Assembly: GCA_018398585.1 (NCBI GenBank)
Contig: JAGTTD010000010.1
Span: 6,713,501 to 6,777,500 of the forward strand
From: Simmondsia chinensis
Lineage: Eukaryota; Streptophyta; Magnoliopsida; Caryophyllales; Simmondsiaceae
Direction of reading: 5' to 3'
Length of the DNA stretch: 64,000 bases
In this document: in pieces, positions 23,262-34,164 of the stretch
Layout of the letters: each line of letters starts with the position of its first letter
Position numbering within the stretch: the stretch's first letter is position 1
Program-made: the position numbers and the translations under genes
Notes under the pieces: model-generated
Database searches by the model: none
Told to the model about the DNA's origin: nothing
What the model saw: only the letters and a program-made list of their open reading frames with translations

Positions 23262-23430
23262 GGTTGGGGTCCTCAGAAATAGTCTCTCGTCAGGGGCTCC
23301 TGCTTGCTCAGGGTCTCACCCTGACGGGGTCAGGCACTGATAATGTCGCTATTGTTGTTATTGTTAGAGCATACCCAGTGCCTCAAGGGCTCCCGCCTAC
23401 GCAGGGTCTCGGTATTGTTGTTATTGTTGT
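23262..23430 (+). repeat. rearranged SINE copy in the left arm
   Basis: It starts in sense orientation (GGTTGGGGTCCTC, AGTCTCTCGTCAG, CCCTGACGGGGTCAGG) with (TTG) repeats, then continues with the SINE tail part in the opposite orientation (CCCAGTGCCTCAAGGGCTCC) and again TTGTTGTTATTG. It is thus a mosaic or internally inverted copy. Confidence 0.6.
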
Positions 23431-23648
23431 TCTACTTATATTTGAATTTTAAATATTTAACATATTTTTAAGTATATTATAAATATTTTGAAGTGAAATC
23501 CAAATTTTTAAATATTTATAAGTCTTTTACATATTTAAAATATTATTTTTTAAAAAATTATTGTTATATTATTATGTGATAAATTTTGTATGTTGATGTT
23601 TTATGCAATTAGTGTAATATGTTATAATTATTTTAAAGTGAAATTCAA

Positions 23649-23785
23649 TACAACAACAACAGTCCTAGTGCCACAAGGGCTTCTGTTTACGCAGGGTTTG
23701 AGAGGGGTAGGATGTACACAACCTTACCCCGTCAAGTTAAGACCGTGATGAGAGGCTGTTTTCGAGGACCCCATCATAACACTTG
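23649..23785 (-). repeat. SINE copy in the right arm
   Basis: The plus strand reads CAACAACAACAG, GTGCCACAAGGGCTTC, ACGCAGGGTTTGAG, AGGGGTAGGATG and GAGAGGCTG, then GAGGACCCC. The element is complete and on the minus strand, in inverted position to the left-arm copy. Confidence 0.7.
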
Positions 23786-24032
23786 ATAGTTAAAGTGAAA
23801 TTTAATATTAGTCAAAATTATTTTACATTAATTTAATATTATTTACACGATATAAAATATTAATATAAAAATTTAAAAAAATATATATATAAGTGGGAGG
23901 TGCCATTTTGGATGGCGCCTTTACACTTTATCTGACAAAGTAGGTTAGTTTCCTAAATATTTTTGAAATTAGGTTATTTTTTTAAAATTTTTTTTAAAAC
24001 AGGTTATTTTAAAAAAAAAGGTCATGGGGTTG

Positions 24033-25399
24033 AGTGTCAAACGTTTTATCACTTAGGTTAACTTCTCTTTTTTAAAAGTTATCAATCTCAGAAAAGGTTA
24101 AACTAGGATACTATTCCGATAATATATTAGTATCTTCACTAGAATTTGATTATCCTTTCCCAAAGTTGCAAAAATTGACACCTCAGTTTGGCAACATTTA
24201 AGTAGTTTGTATTAAAATTTGGTAAATATTTTATTACAATTTGATGAATTTTGAATGAAAACATTGACATGATTTATATATATTATCGTAATCTTGTATA
24301 TATCTGACTTTTTTGTATGAAATAAAAATTCATTAAATTCCTACATAAGTTACCAAGGTAATAAAATATTCAAACATTAATGTATCCCATTTTATATATA
24401 GAAATGTTTGGGTACATATATGATAAATGCTCAAACCCCATGATACCCAAGTGATAATTTGCCTTTAAAATGACATAAATTTATTAACTTTAGAAAAAAT
24501 ATTATTAAATATTACTTTTTATAGTCCAAAAAGATTTTAAGTGACGCAGCACGCCTAAAGGTCACATCACGGTCTCGAACCTCAAAGACGCTTGGGGGAA
24601 GGGTAGGGTGTCTCTAATCCGTTGACCGTACTTAACAATATTGGATTAAGAGGGTTCGGCTAAAACTCGTTAATTTTGCAAATATTCGAGTAATAACCTA
24701 AAGAGAAGCCACGTAATTTTTATTGAATTCTTTCAAAATAAAAATTACAAAGATCCCTCAGAACAAAACAATTCATCAAAACTATGAAATAACCAATGCT
24801 TCCCTAATACTATAAACTAATGGCCTATTTAGTTATAGGCATAAGAAACCCTACTCCTAACAATAATTTAACTCTAAGAACTAATCCTACTTTAAATCAA
24901 AGTCTACTATTCCGAATAATAATCTAACTCTAAAACGTTAAACCTAATTACATAATTTAGTAAAATTAAACACTAATAAATAAAATTCTAATTAGACCAT
25001 AATTAAAACTCTTTTTGTCATCTAGATTGGGTTACTTTGATCCCTATTTGTATTATTAAGTATAATTGGATATTCAATTTAGGTACATGTATCTTTTTTT
25101 TTTTTTTTTAAATCCAAATAACTTGAAAGGTAAAGGAATAATAAGAAAATGACAACTTGGGTGTTGTCTCGCAGATGTTTCAAATTAATGATGTCTATAG
25201 TGGCTGATTAAGAAACTTAAGCAAGTAGTGTTTTTATATGAATATAAGTTAATTAATTAATTTAGAAAATAATAAAATATCTGTTTGTAGAGATTGATGA
25301 AACAGCGAGATTGAGTAGGCATTTGTGAGGGGAAAAAAATGGGCAACAATTCCTTTTTTATATCAATTTGAGGAAAAAAAATAAACAAATATTAACCTT
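24033..25399. other. AT-rich spacer
   Basis: A block at 24033-24135 (ACTAGGATACTATTCC) reads as the reverse complement of sequence left of the MULE-like element (CTAGTATCCTAAG at about 22913), suggesting an older small foldback split by it. The rest holds no recognisable gene. Confidence 0.4.
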
Positions 25400-25878
25400 A
25401 ACATATAAGGAAAATGACATATTTTATGATGCCTCTTGGTTTCAAGGTTCTATTGTGGGGGCGTTAGTAATGATAGCTGTTTCCAAGGATGGACTGATCT
25501 TGGGTAGCTGGTGTGGCAGTGTCGGAGCGTCATGTCTAATGGTTGCCAGGATTCTAAAGGTTAGAGCAACTATGTGTTTGGCGCTTGCTCAAGGATGGGA
25601 ATCGATTTCCATTCTATCAGACTGCAAGTCGATGGTTGAGTGCTTCTCCAACATTGGTTCATACCCTTGGCAAATCGAAGCAGTGATTCGTGATGTTCTT
25701 ACTTTGAGATTTTCTTTTGAATTGTTTGATTGTATTTGAATCCCTAGAGATCGTAACTCTGCAGCTCATAGTATAGCTTATTCTCATGCTAGGAATAGAT
25801 GTATTCATAGGTGGTGGATCTCTCCCACACTCGATCTGATTCAGGAAATTGTATCTGCCGTTTCTAATCCATACTAGT
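25400..25878 (+). pseudogene. RNase H-like fragment (non-LTR retroelement or RVT_3 type)
   Basis: The frame reads FYDASW, then IAVSKDGLILGSW, ILSDCKSMVECFS and, after a TGA at 25737-25739, PRDRNSAAHSIAYSHARN and WWISPTLDLI. This is the RNase H-like domain at the C-terminus of plant LINE polyproteins and related host copies. Two acidic residues (YDAS, SDCK) are visible; the Glu position in between is unclear. The stop probably replaces a Trp (DCI*IPRDRN). No reverse transcriptase lies upstream. Confidence 0.7.
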
Positions 25879-27545
25879 TTTTCGCCTCCAAACAGTTGTT
25901 TTGCTAAAAAAAAAAAAACAAAGAAAGAAAGACATATTTTGAAAAGGAATAAGAAATGCAACGTTTTTTAAGGGAAAAAAGAAAGTGAAGGTTAAAACAT
26001 TTTTTTTTTTGGTAAACATGTCATTTTTATTTTTTCTAAAATATATTATTGCATGTAATAGTCATCATTGTGTTTAAAGATAATGGCCTTCGAAGCTATT
26101 TTTGCCAAATAAGTGTTCAATCTTTGGATTTCAAACTTTAACCACGTGCATACTATGGAACACATCGATTATCATACGACACCTTTACTAATTATATCCC
26201 ATAACTTGGATATATTACATATGGAGTTTATCACTTAATATCATGAGATTCAATCTTTTATTACTTAAAATCACCTGCTTTTCAACATATAAATAAGGTA
26301 CCACAAGGTCTAAGATTTTTATAAATTATGTATTTTGGGGTTTAAAAGTTTTATTTATCTAGTGGCCTCTCATTCAATTAATTTTCATTGGAAGATGTTG
26401 ACTTTGAAAGTGATTTTGATATGTTGATATAGGGTGAATAACCAAAGAGTTTCTAAAGCAATTGGACTAGTAGAAAACCAAACGGGAGGACTGAAAGCAC
26501 TGATTTGTGTGAATAACTTCAGACTGGCATAAATTTTAATCCATAAGTTATGGAGCGAACTACTTGTTACATCGAAGCTCTTTGACTAAACCATGCAACT
26601 GCAAGCGCTTCGCCACTAACCTTGCTTGTTTTCCCCAAATTCGGTCTCTAAATGTGTTTTCAGCCACTTTTACGTTTTGCGGATATTATAATAGCAATTT
26701 GTAATCTTTACATTATGTCTTCTTTTAATTTTGCCTATAAATACTCTTTTATGTTGGTGCTTTCGGTCATTTTTGAATTACTCAATACAAAACTCTAATT
26801 TCTTTCTCTCTTTCGGTAGATTCCGAGTTACTCTTTGATTTTATTTCATGCTTTCATTCCGTGTTAAATGTTTGTATCCTCAATTAGAATTTAGTGATCT
26901 TTTTAGTAAAAAAAAAAAAAAAAGCTAACGTGATATATAACATAACACTAACATAACTCATTTACACTATTACAAAACTTTTAAAATTTAAGGGTATTTT
27001 GTTATATGTATTAAAACATTCAAATATTAGGTAATAGATATCCAAAACTCAAAATACCTAAGTGATAAATTTCCTATTCAAATATTAGTTATACAATTTT
27101 ACAACAGTATATCCAAATAGATCTGGGAAATTCTAGAATATTGATATTATGGAGTAAGTCTGCCACTACTTATAATAATGATGAATAAAAATGAAAAATA
27201 GGTCTTCCAATATAAAGGGGAGCTTCATATTATATATTTCGAGGTAGAAAATTCAAACCAAATAACAAAAATAAATGTCAAAAATTGAATTATTGCTACG
27301 CTTGGATGCTCCCACTAATAAGTGATGCTAAGTCAAAGTCTGTGATAAGCAAGTCTTGACCAATTGGATTTGTACATCTGCGCCGCTGCCACTAGACGCT
27401 TTGTTTGACCCACTCAAAGCTTCTATGGCGTCTATTTGCTTTTTCTATATATGTTATTATTATTGTCATAGTAAAAAATTATTGCAGCCATTCAACTACT
27501 TCAGATTGAAAGTTTTCGCAAACAGTCTTCTTTCTTATCGAAAGA
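25879..27545. other. AT-rich spacer with small repeat remnants
   Basis: A region near 26660-26910 has a TATA-like CCTATAAATACTC and a pyrimidine-rich leader like an LTR, without a partner. A short block ending CCTAAGTGATAAATTTCC at 27053-27072 resembles MITE termini near 24.4 kb. Confidence 0.3.
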
Positions 27546-27622
27546 GGTGAGACTGCGTACATCACCCCCCAGACCCTGCGTTCTGTGGGAGCCGCAAGGC
27601 ACTGGGATTATTGTTGTTATTA
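27546..27622 (+). repeat. SINE 3' part, Au-like
   Basis: GTGAGACTGCGTACATCACC, CCAGACCCTGCG, TGTGGGAGCCGCAAGGC, ACTGGGATTATTGTTGTTATT: the 3' half of the same SINE in sense orientation, ending in TTG repeats. Confidence 0.7.
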
Positions 27623-29375
27623 TATAGTAAAAAATTATTATTATTAAAAAGTAATAATGTGACCTATAATAAATAATATTCACTATTAGTAATAATATCA
27701 CTCTTTATCTATTTGTAACTCCGGTAAGGAATACAATTTTCAGATTTTTCGAAAATTATTTTCAAAAGTAGTCATTTTTTATTTAATCATAATAACCTTT
27801 TAATTTTTTAGTAAATCACCTAAAAGCTTTAATTTTTGTAATCAATAACCTATATTAAGATAGTTAGTATTCTGTTTAAGTTACACTTATGATTTTGCTT
27901 AGATTATAAATAAAATAAAGAAAAACATAGTACATGTCAGTTTTAGCTCATTTGTTAACGCATTATGCCATTAAACTCAACCTTTGTGCCCGTTCAAATA
28001 TCTATCACACAACACAAGCATGATATAGGATTTTAACCTGCACATAAAGACCATTTAAGGGCATCCTACTTTACTAAGTGAGATGACAGCAACACCTCTA
28101 TTTATTTCATTTTTTTGTATAAGAAAATATAAAGTTATATGTGTAGTCTCACTAGTTATCTAGCTGATTGAAAAGCATTTAATAAAAATTATAATGGTTA
28201 AATAAAAAATGATGATTAATTTTAAAGGTCATAATTTTTATCCTATGTAGAGTTATCCACACATATTCTTTAAAAAAATGAGCTGAACCCAAAACCTCAT
28301 ATTTAGAGGTCTTAACCGCTACATCAACTAATTCCGTTCATGGAGTTTGTTTTCTTTATCTTATAAATGAAAAATAATATATTTATGAAAAGTAAGAAAA
28401 ATAACATAATTCAAAGTGACATATTCTTTTCTCTTTTTTTTTTTGGAGAAGGCAAAAAGAACACTAGAGGCCCTAATAATAAATAGACCTACTTAGTGCT
28501 TCTTTATAAATAATCACTAGGTTTCTTCCCGTGCGATGCACGGGTGATATTTGTTCTATACTATAATTGGTAGTTGTGAATTTTTGCATTAACTAAACTA
28601 AATTTTTTTTTTAAGTTACATGAATTAATATTCAAGTTTTAGTAAATTGAAAAACTCCTTATCCAAAAGATTACAAAATTATTGGCACAATAAATTTTAT
28701 GTTGTGTCTCCCGTCATGGTCTAATCTTGATAATTTAGTTTGATCCCCTGCAACCAAAACATTGTGACTAGTAGTTCCACATTTCCTTTTGAATAGTAAA
28801 ACACGTTTGAAATTATTTAGTGTCCTTGTGTGCAATTCATTTTTCTCTTAGGCTTCATTCGTTGTAAAGAGAAAAAAAAAAAATAAATAAATTTTCCGCC
28901 TAAAATTTATAAGTCAAAAATAGTTTTCTCATGCATGAAAAGGAAAGAAGAATAATTTTATTCCATAAGTTTTTTTGATAATTAGCCTTCAAAAAACTAA
29001 GGCATATAAAAAACAAGTTACAATGAGAAACAGTTTTAAATATTAGTTTATATGTTAATGGAGACTATGGAGTCTTAAATATTTTGTGACACCAACAATT
29101 AATTAAACATTCCTCTTTTCAATCATATATTCGGATAATTTGGGGCAGTTGAGGAGTTATTCTTGGAAATTAAAGCTTTAGATGGGATAAGGTAGATTTT
29201 GGGAGATGGAGGAACTTGACTATAGCAAATAGAAAGACTAATGTTATCCCGTGCTATACACAAAGGTCATTTACGTTTTTAAAATTTTTATTATTTCCTA
29301 TAGATATATTCTCATTGTTTCAAATTTGAATTGTCATTCTTAACTTCTCATCAGTACCATTGTATTTGATACAAA
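27623..29375. other. AT-rich spacer with possible SINE heads
   Basis: TTTTAGCTCATTTGTTAACGC with GCCCGTTCAAAT (about 27947-28007), and on the minus strand TAGCGGTTAAG with GGTTTTGGGTTCAGC (about 28318-28275), look like pol III A and B boxes of decayed SINEs. No gene found. Confidence 0.35.
28517..28544 (-). mobile_element. Helitron 3' terminus
   Basis: On the minus strand a perfect hairpin (CCCGTGCATCGCACGGG) is followed by AAGAAAC and CTAG, then T. A short GC hairpin about 6-11 bases before CTRR, with T after it, is the hallmark of Helitron 3' ends. The body would extend to higher coordinates; the 5' TC end was not located. Confidence 0.6.
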
Positions 29376-29643
29376 TGTTACCGAGGGTTGCGCCCGTATT
29401 AGTCTCGGGCCTTCCTGACTGCCTCATTAACATGCCACATCAGCAGTGCCTTATCATCAATCTAAACCGTAATTAGTTAGCATAAATAGGGGTCATTAGT
29501 ATTATGAATAGTATGTTGAGATTAGTGTGTAATATGTTCTCTCTCTCCCTCTAAAGCTTCTTCTATGTTTCTCCCCCATTCTTCTATGTATTTCTTTTCT
29601 TTTCTTTACTATATAATATATAATTTATTATATATAAGCTTCA
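29376..29643 (+). repeat. copia-type LTR with adjoining primer binding site
   Basis: It begins TGTTACCGAGG and ends AAGCTTCA, with a TATA-like CATAAATAGGGG and a pyrimidine-rich leader. TTGATATCAAATT follows at 29645, a worn form of the TGGTATCAGA primer site. No internal coding region follows, so it is a truncated 5' LTR end. Confidence 0.55.
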
Positions 29644-30068
29644 ATTGATATCAAATTGAATTAATTAGATTATCAATCGTAAAAATATTTTCTCCAAATC
29701 ATGGTTATTATTTTATAATTATTCTCAAATAAAACATAATTCTTACCACATTTAATTATCTTCATTATAATTTAATAATTTTTTTTCCAAAACTGATTGC
29801 AATGAAAGATTGAGTGAATGAAAATATAGGAATTCCGATGAAAAGGTCTCTAAAGAGCATGTGAACTTCAAGCAATATATTGAAAGAGTAGGCGGTTAGT
29901 TAATATATGAATGACTTTTGTTTATTCGGTTTTGTATTTGAATAGTTTGCTTCTAACACTCTACCATACATGTGATTTTATGATGTGAGAAATAATATAT
30001 ACTAATATTTAAAGATAGAAGGTCATACTTAATATAATGAAGATTCTGCACTTCGTTTTATTTTTAGG

Positions 30069-30230
30069 AATTTTCTAACATGTGCCCTAAGGACACATAC
30101 TAAGGTGTATTAAATATACCATTTCTTTGCATTTGATTGGCCAAGTAATGGTATATTAAATACACCATTTTCTTATATTTGTATTTGGTCAATCAAATGC
30201 AAGGAAAGTAAAGGTGTACTTTTAATGTTT
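30069..30230. repeat. short MITE-like hairpin
   Basis: CTTTGCATTTGATTGGCCAA at about 30124 is matched by TTGGTCAATCAAATGCAAGG at about 30185 reversed, with GTGTATTAAATATACC words around. It ends where the copia 5' LTR begins. Confidence 0.5.
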
Positions 30231-30541
30231 TGTATTAGAATTTGGTTCCTATACAGTCGAAGCTATGCCCTAGAACAAGGCATGAGATCTAAGTTATTAA
30301 TGTTACAATCAGCATTTTGTTAAAATAATAACGAGCCCTTTTTGTACTTAATTTAAATACGTGTTTTAAATTAAGTAAGTAAATAAAATAAAATAAATTA
30401 TTTTTTTTAATGGATATTATTTCTGTTGGCTTGCTTTTGTCTTTTCGTGGTGACGGGGTATAGCTGTACCCCACTGTTGAGAAGCTTCTTAGAAAAGCTT
30501 CCCCCGAGCGTCCTTTTTCCCGCCCTTGGCTTGCCATGCGT
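30231..30541 (+). repeat. truncated 5' LTR
   Basis: It matches the first 310 bases of the 3' LTR from TGTATTAGAATTTGG to GCTTGCCATGCGTC and then breaks off. The U5 part and primer binding site are deleted. Confidence 0.85.
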
Positions 30542-30570
30542 CGGTTTGAAATTTGTTTTGAAAAAGGAAA

Positions 30571-31330
30571 ATGGCTGCTAAGTTTGATATCGAGAAGTTT
30601 GACGGAAAGAACGATTATACTCTTTGGAAGATGCAGACCATGGCCCTCCTGATGTCCCAAGGAGTGGGATCCGCTCTACTGGAGCCAAAAAAAGAACCTT
30701 CTCATTTGACTGAGAAGGATAAGGTAGAAATGGAACAGCGAGGGTACGGTACTCTTGTTATGTGTCTGGCTAAAAATATTCTTCCTTTAGTTTCTGCTGA
30801 AACCAGTATAACTAAGATATGAGCCAAGTTAGAAGAAATATATGAAGCCGAATCCTTAAGTAATAGGATATTTTATATGAAAAATTTCTTAATGTCGGAG
30901 CATAAACCCTAGAGATTCATTAGATGAATTCAATAGAATTTTAAAAGGCTTAAAATATGTTAATGCTGGAATTCAAGATGAAGTTCAGGTTATCATATTA
31001 CTGTGCACTTTACCTAAGTATCTTAGGGCCTTTAAAGACACATTAAGATATGGTAGAATAAAAATCACCTTAGATGAAGTAATGCAAGCCCTTAGGAGTA
31101 AAATTCTGGAATTAAAGAGGGAGGGGAAACAGGCCATATCTAAGAACAGCGGTGAGGGATTGGCGGTGAGAGGAAGAACTGAAAATAGACAACATAACAA
31201 TAACAAGAGCAGGTCTAAGAGTAAACATCGTTCTAAGCCAAGAGGTAGTACAGACATAACAAAAATGAAATGTTACGGGTGCAACAAACTAGGACATATG
31301 AAAAAGAACTGTCCTGATAGGAACAAAACT
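30571..31330 (+). pseudogene. copia gag with zinc knuckle
   Basis: The ATG at 30571 opens MAAKFDIEKFDGKNDYTLWK, the gag start typical of plant copia elements. A TGA at 30820-30822 (KI*AKLEE) and a frameshift near 30900 break the capsid. The C-terminal part from 31082 carries basic stretches and the zinc knuckle CYGCNKLGHMKKNC (CX2CX4HX4C), about 31272-31313. The intact protein would form the RNA-packaging particle. Confidence 0.9.
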
Positions 31331-31897
31331 CCAGGAACAGTAGACAATGTTATTTCCTTCGAATCTGGTAATGCTGAAGTTTTAACTATTTCGATGGATG
31401 TTTGTGATTCGAATGCTGAATGTGTTATGCCTGATCGTGCTAATGATGAATGTAGTACATCAGATCATGTGAATGTGTTGTCTGATTCACTTGAGCATGA
31501 ATGGGTGTTAGATTCAGGGTGCAGTTTTCATATGACTACCACTAGATCGAATTTTATTAATTACAAACTTGTCAATGGGGGAAGGGTGTTGCTAAGAGAC
31601 AACCGGGGATGTAAAATAACTACAATTGGGTCTGTAAAAATAAAATTAACCAACGGGATTGCATATATACTCCAAGATGTTAAACATGTACCTGACCTGC
31701 GTAAGAACCTGATTTCCCTAGGACAATTGGGCTTGAAGGGAATGTCATTTAGGGCCATGAATTCAAAACTGAGGATTGTGAAGGGATCCTTGGTAGTTCT
31801 GAAGGGTGAGCTGAAAAATGGGTTATACGTGTTAAAGGGTAGGATAGTGTCAGGAGAGTCCAACACAGTAGTTAAAACAGATCCAACAAAACTATGA
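31331..31897 (+). pseudogene. copia protease and pre-integrase
   Basis: In frame with the zinc knuckle: WVLDSGCSFHMTTT (aspartic protease, active Asp present) at about 31504, then VKHVPDLRKNLISLGQL and the GAG-pre-integrase segment. It ends at a TGA (31895-31897) just before HRRLGHLSERGLREL, the start of the integrase zinc region, which continues in the same frame. Confidence 0.9.
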
Positions 31898-32575
31898 CAC
31901 AGAAGGCTAGGTCATTTGTCAGAAAGAGGTCTGAGAGAATTGGCCAAACAAGGCCTATTAGGTGGAGATGATATCTCCAAATTAGATTTCTGTGAATCTT
32001 GCATTTTCGGTAAACATCACAGGTTGGTGTTCAATGTAGGTAGACACACAACTCATGGACCATTACATTATATTCATTCGGATTTATGGGGACTAGCCAG
32101 GGTATCGACCTTAGGTGGACGTTATATTTTCTATCGATTGCTATTGATTTCTCATGCAAAGCTTAGATTTTCTTGCTAAAAAATAAGGACAATTGCTTCC
32201 CCACCTTTAATAGGCGGAAAAACCAAGTAGAAAATATAATAGGACGTAAAATGAAGTACGTAAGAATTGATAATGGGCTGGAATACATAAATAGCGAATT
32301 GGATGAGTTGTGAGTGAAAAACAGAACCAAACATCACAATACTGTTAGAAGAACACCCCAACAGAATGGTGTTGTAGAGCGTATGAACCGAACCCTGTTG
32401 GACAGAGTTCGGTGTATGCTGTTCGCATCAGGTCTGGGTAAACAGTTTTGGGGAGAAGCTTTTAATACAGCTTGCTATTTAGTGAATAGGATGCTCTCAA
32501 CTGGTATAGGCCTGAAAACACCTAAAGAAATGTGGACGGGAAACCGGCAGAGTACTCAGTATTGAGAGTCTTTGG
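31898..32575 (+). pseudogene. copia integrase
   Basis: HRRLGHL and FCESCIFGKHHR give the HHCC zinc site. YIHSDLWG holds the first Asp, RIDNGLEYIN the second, and TPQQNGVVERMNRTL the catalytic Glu. Several stops and a frameshift lie between 32160 and 32320. The core ends with ACYLVNRM, the usual exit toward reverse transcriptase. Confidence 0.88.
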
Positions 32576-33070
32576 TTGTGCAGCCTACGCCCACTAGTTG
32601 AAGGGCAAAGGGATACAGAATAGGAGTTAAGGATGGTAACAGAACGAAAATTGTCATAAGTAGAGATGTAACATTTAACGAACACAAAATTCCCTACTTA
32701 GATAAGAACTTAACTCCTAAAAAGGGTGTGTTTGAACCAGAATACTATGAATTTGAGATGAACCCACCTGAACCGAACTACCAAAATGAGGCAATAACAG
32801 AACTAGAACCAGATAGAGTAGAACACGAATAAACAGCAGAAACCTAGATAGATCAATCTTAGGATAGAGGTGCTGAAATAGGCACCGAACCAGGAACCAT
32901 AGAAGAGATAGAGACCATTCTTGAAAACGAGCTAGGCGACTATCAACTGTCGAGAGATAGGGCTAGGAGAGAAGTAAGACTGCCTAGGAGAATAGGATAT
33001 GCTGACTGCATAGCTTACGCCCTCAACACAGCGTTAAAGTGTATCGAGTCAGAGCCTTTGAGCTATAAAT
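32576..33070 (+). pseudogene. copia integrase-RT linker, decayed
   Basis: Acidic, low-complexity sequence with scattered stops, including fragments such as VTFNEHKIPYL. It connects integrase and reverse transcriptase in this polyprotein and has no enzyme motif of its own. Confidence 0.65.
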
Positions 33071-34164
33071 AGGCTATGAACAGCCAGCACTCAGCCGAAT
33101 GGCTGAGTACCATGAAGGCTGAAATGGACTCCTTATAGGACTTAGTCACTATTGCCCAAGCCGGCAGGCAAGAAGCTAGTGGGCTCCAAGTGGGTCTTCA
33201 AGATAAAGGAGCCAAGTCAGCCCTCTAGGCTGGTAGCTAAAGGCTTCACGAGACGAGAAGGCATGGATTACACTGAAATTTTTTCGCCTATAGTAAAACA
33301 CACCACCATTAGGGTGCTAATGGCCTTGACTGCTAGGTTTGACCTTAACTTAGAACAATTAGACGTGGCAACCACTTTTTTACAAGGGGAATTAGAGAAA
33401 GAGATCTACATGGCATAGCCTGAGGGTTTCTTAAAACCCGAGAATGCTAGCCTGATATGTAGACTTAGGAAGTCCTTGTATGGACTAAAACAGTCCCCAG
33501 GAAATGGTACAAGCGGTTCCACAATTTCATGACTGAAGTTGGGTTTTCTAGGTCAATACAAGACGTGTGTTTCTACGCGAAAAACCTAAAATCTAACTCT
33601 ATAATACACTTGCTGATATACGTAGATGACACGTTGATAGCTAGCCGTTCTATGCTTGAGATTGTGAAATTAAAAGACATGTTACACTGGAATTTGGAAA
33701 TGAAAAACCTAGGTCCAACTAAGAAGATCTTAGGGATAGAGATAAGTAGGGATCATTATAGGCATATGATAAACTTATCCCAGACCTCATACTTAGAAAA
33801 GGTCCTTCGTAGGTTTAACATGGAACATGCCAAAATCGTAAGAGTTCCCATAGCGCCGTATCATAAATTTTCAGCAGCCCAGTGTCCTAAGGATAAACAG
33901 GAGATGGCTGAAATGTATAGTGTACCTTATGCAAATGTGATAGGATCCATAAAGTACGCCATGACTTGTAGTAGGCCAGATTTAGCTTACCCTATTAGTG
34001 TGCTCTTTAGATTTATGGCAAATCTAGGGAAAGAGCACTGGAAAGGGGTTAAGTGGCTTTTGAGGTATATTAAGGATACAACGAAGCTAGGACTTATGTT
34101 TGGCCGAACAAATACTGACCTAAGACTCTTAGGATACGCGATAGTGACTTTGGTGGAGATTTAG
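33071..34164 (+). pseudogene. copia reverse transcriptase
   Basis: KLVGSKWVFKIK, RLVAKGFTRREGMDYTEIFSP and LEQLDVATTFLQGELEKEIYM (33152-33418) precede a stop, then CFYAKN, the catalytic YVDDTLIAS at about 33623 and YAMTCSRPDLAY. The VDD Asp pair is intact. A frameshift near 33500 and several stops make it dead. Confidence 0.92.

Larger units (their letters stand above)
22983..24023. mobile_element. MULE-like palindromic element with 9-bp target duplication
   Basis: ATGGGGTTG at 22974-22982 and at 24024-24032 is a perfect 9-bp direct repeat, the size made by Mutator-like transposases. The arms are long inverted repeats: AACCTGTTTTAAAAAAAATT, AACCTACTTTGTCAGATAAA and a GGCGCC-centred block occur at the left and, reversed, at the right. 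The symmetry runs about 300 bases inward, including TTAACTATCAAG and SINE sequence. No transposase is present, so it needs a helper. It lies 375 bases upstream of the kinase start codon. Confidence 0.88.

Noticed and set aside
27947..28330. tRNA genes
   Set aside because: A- and B-box-like words are present but no cloverleaf can be formed; they fit decayed SINE heads.
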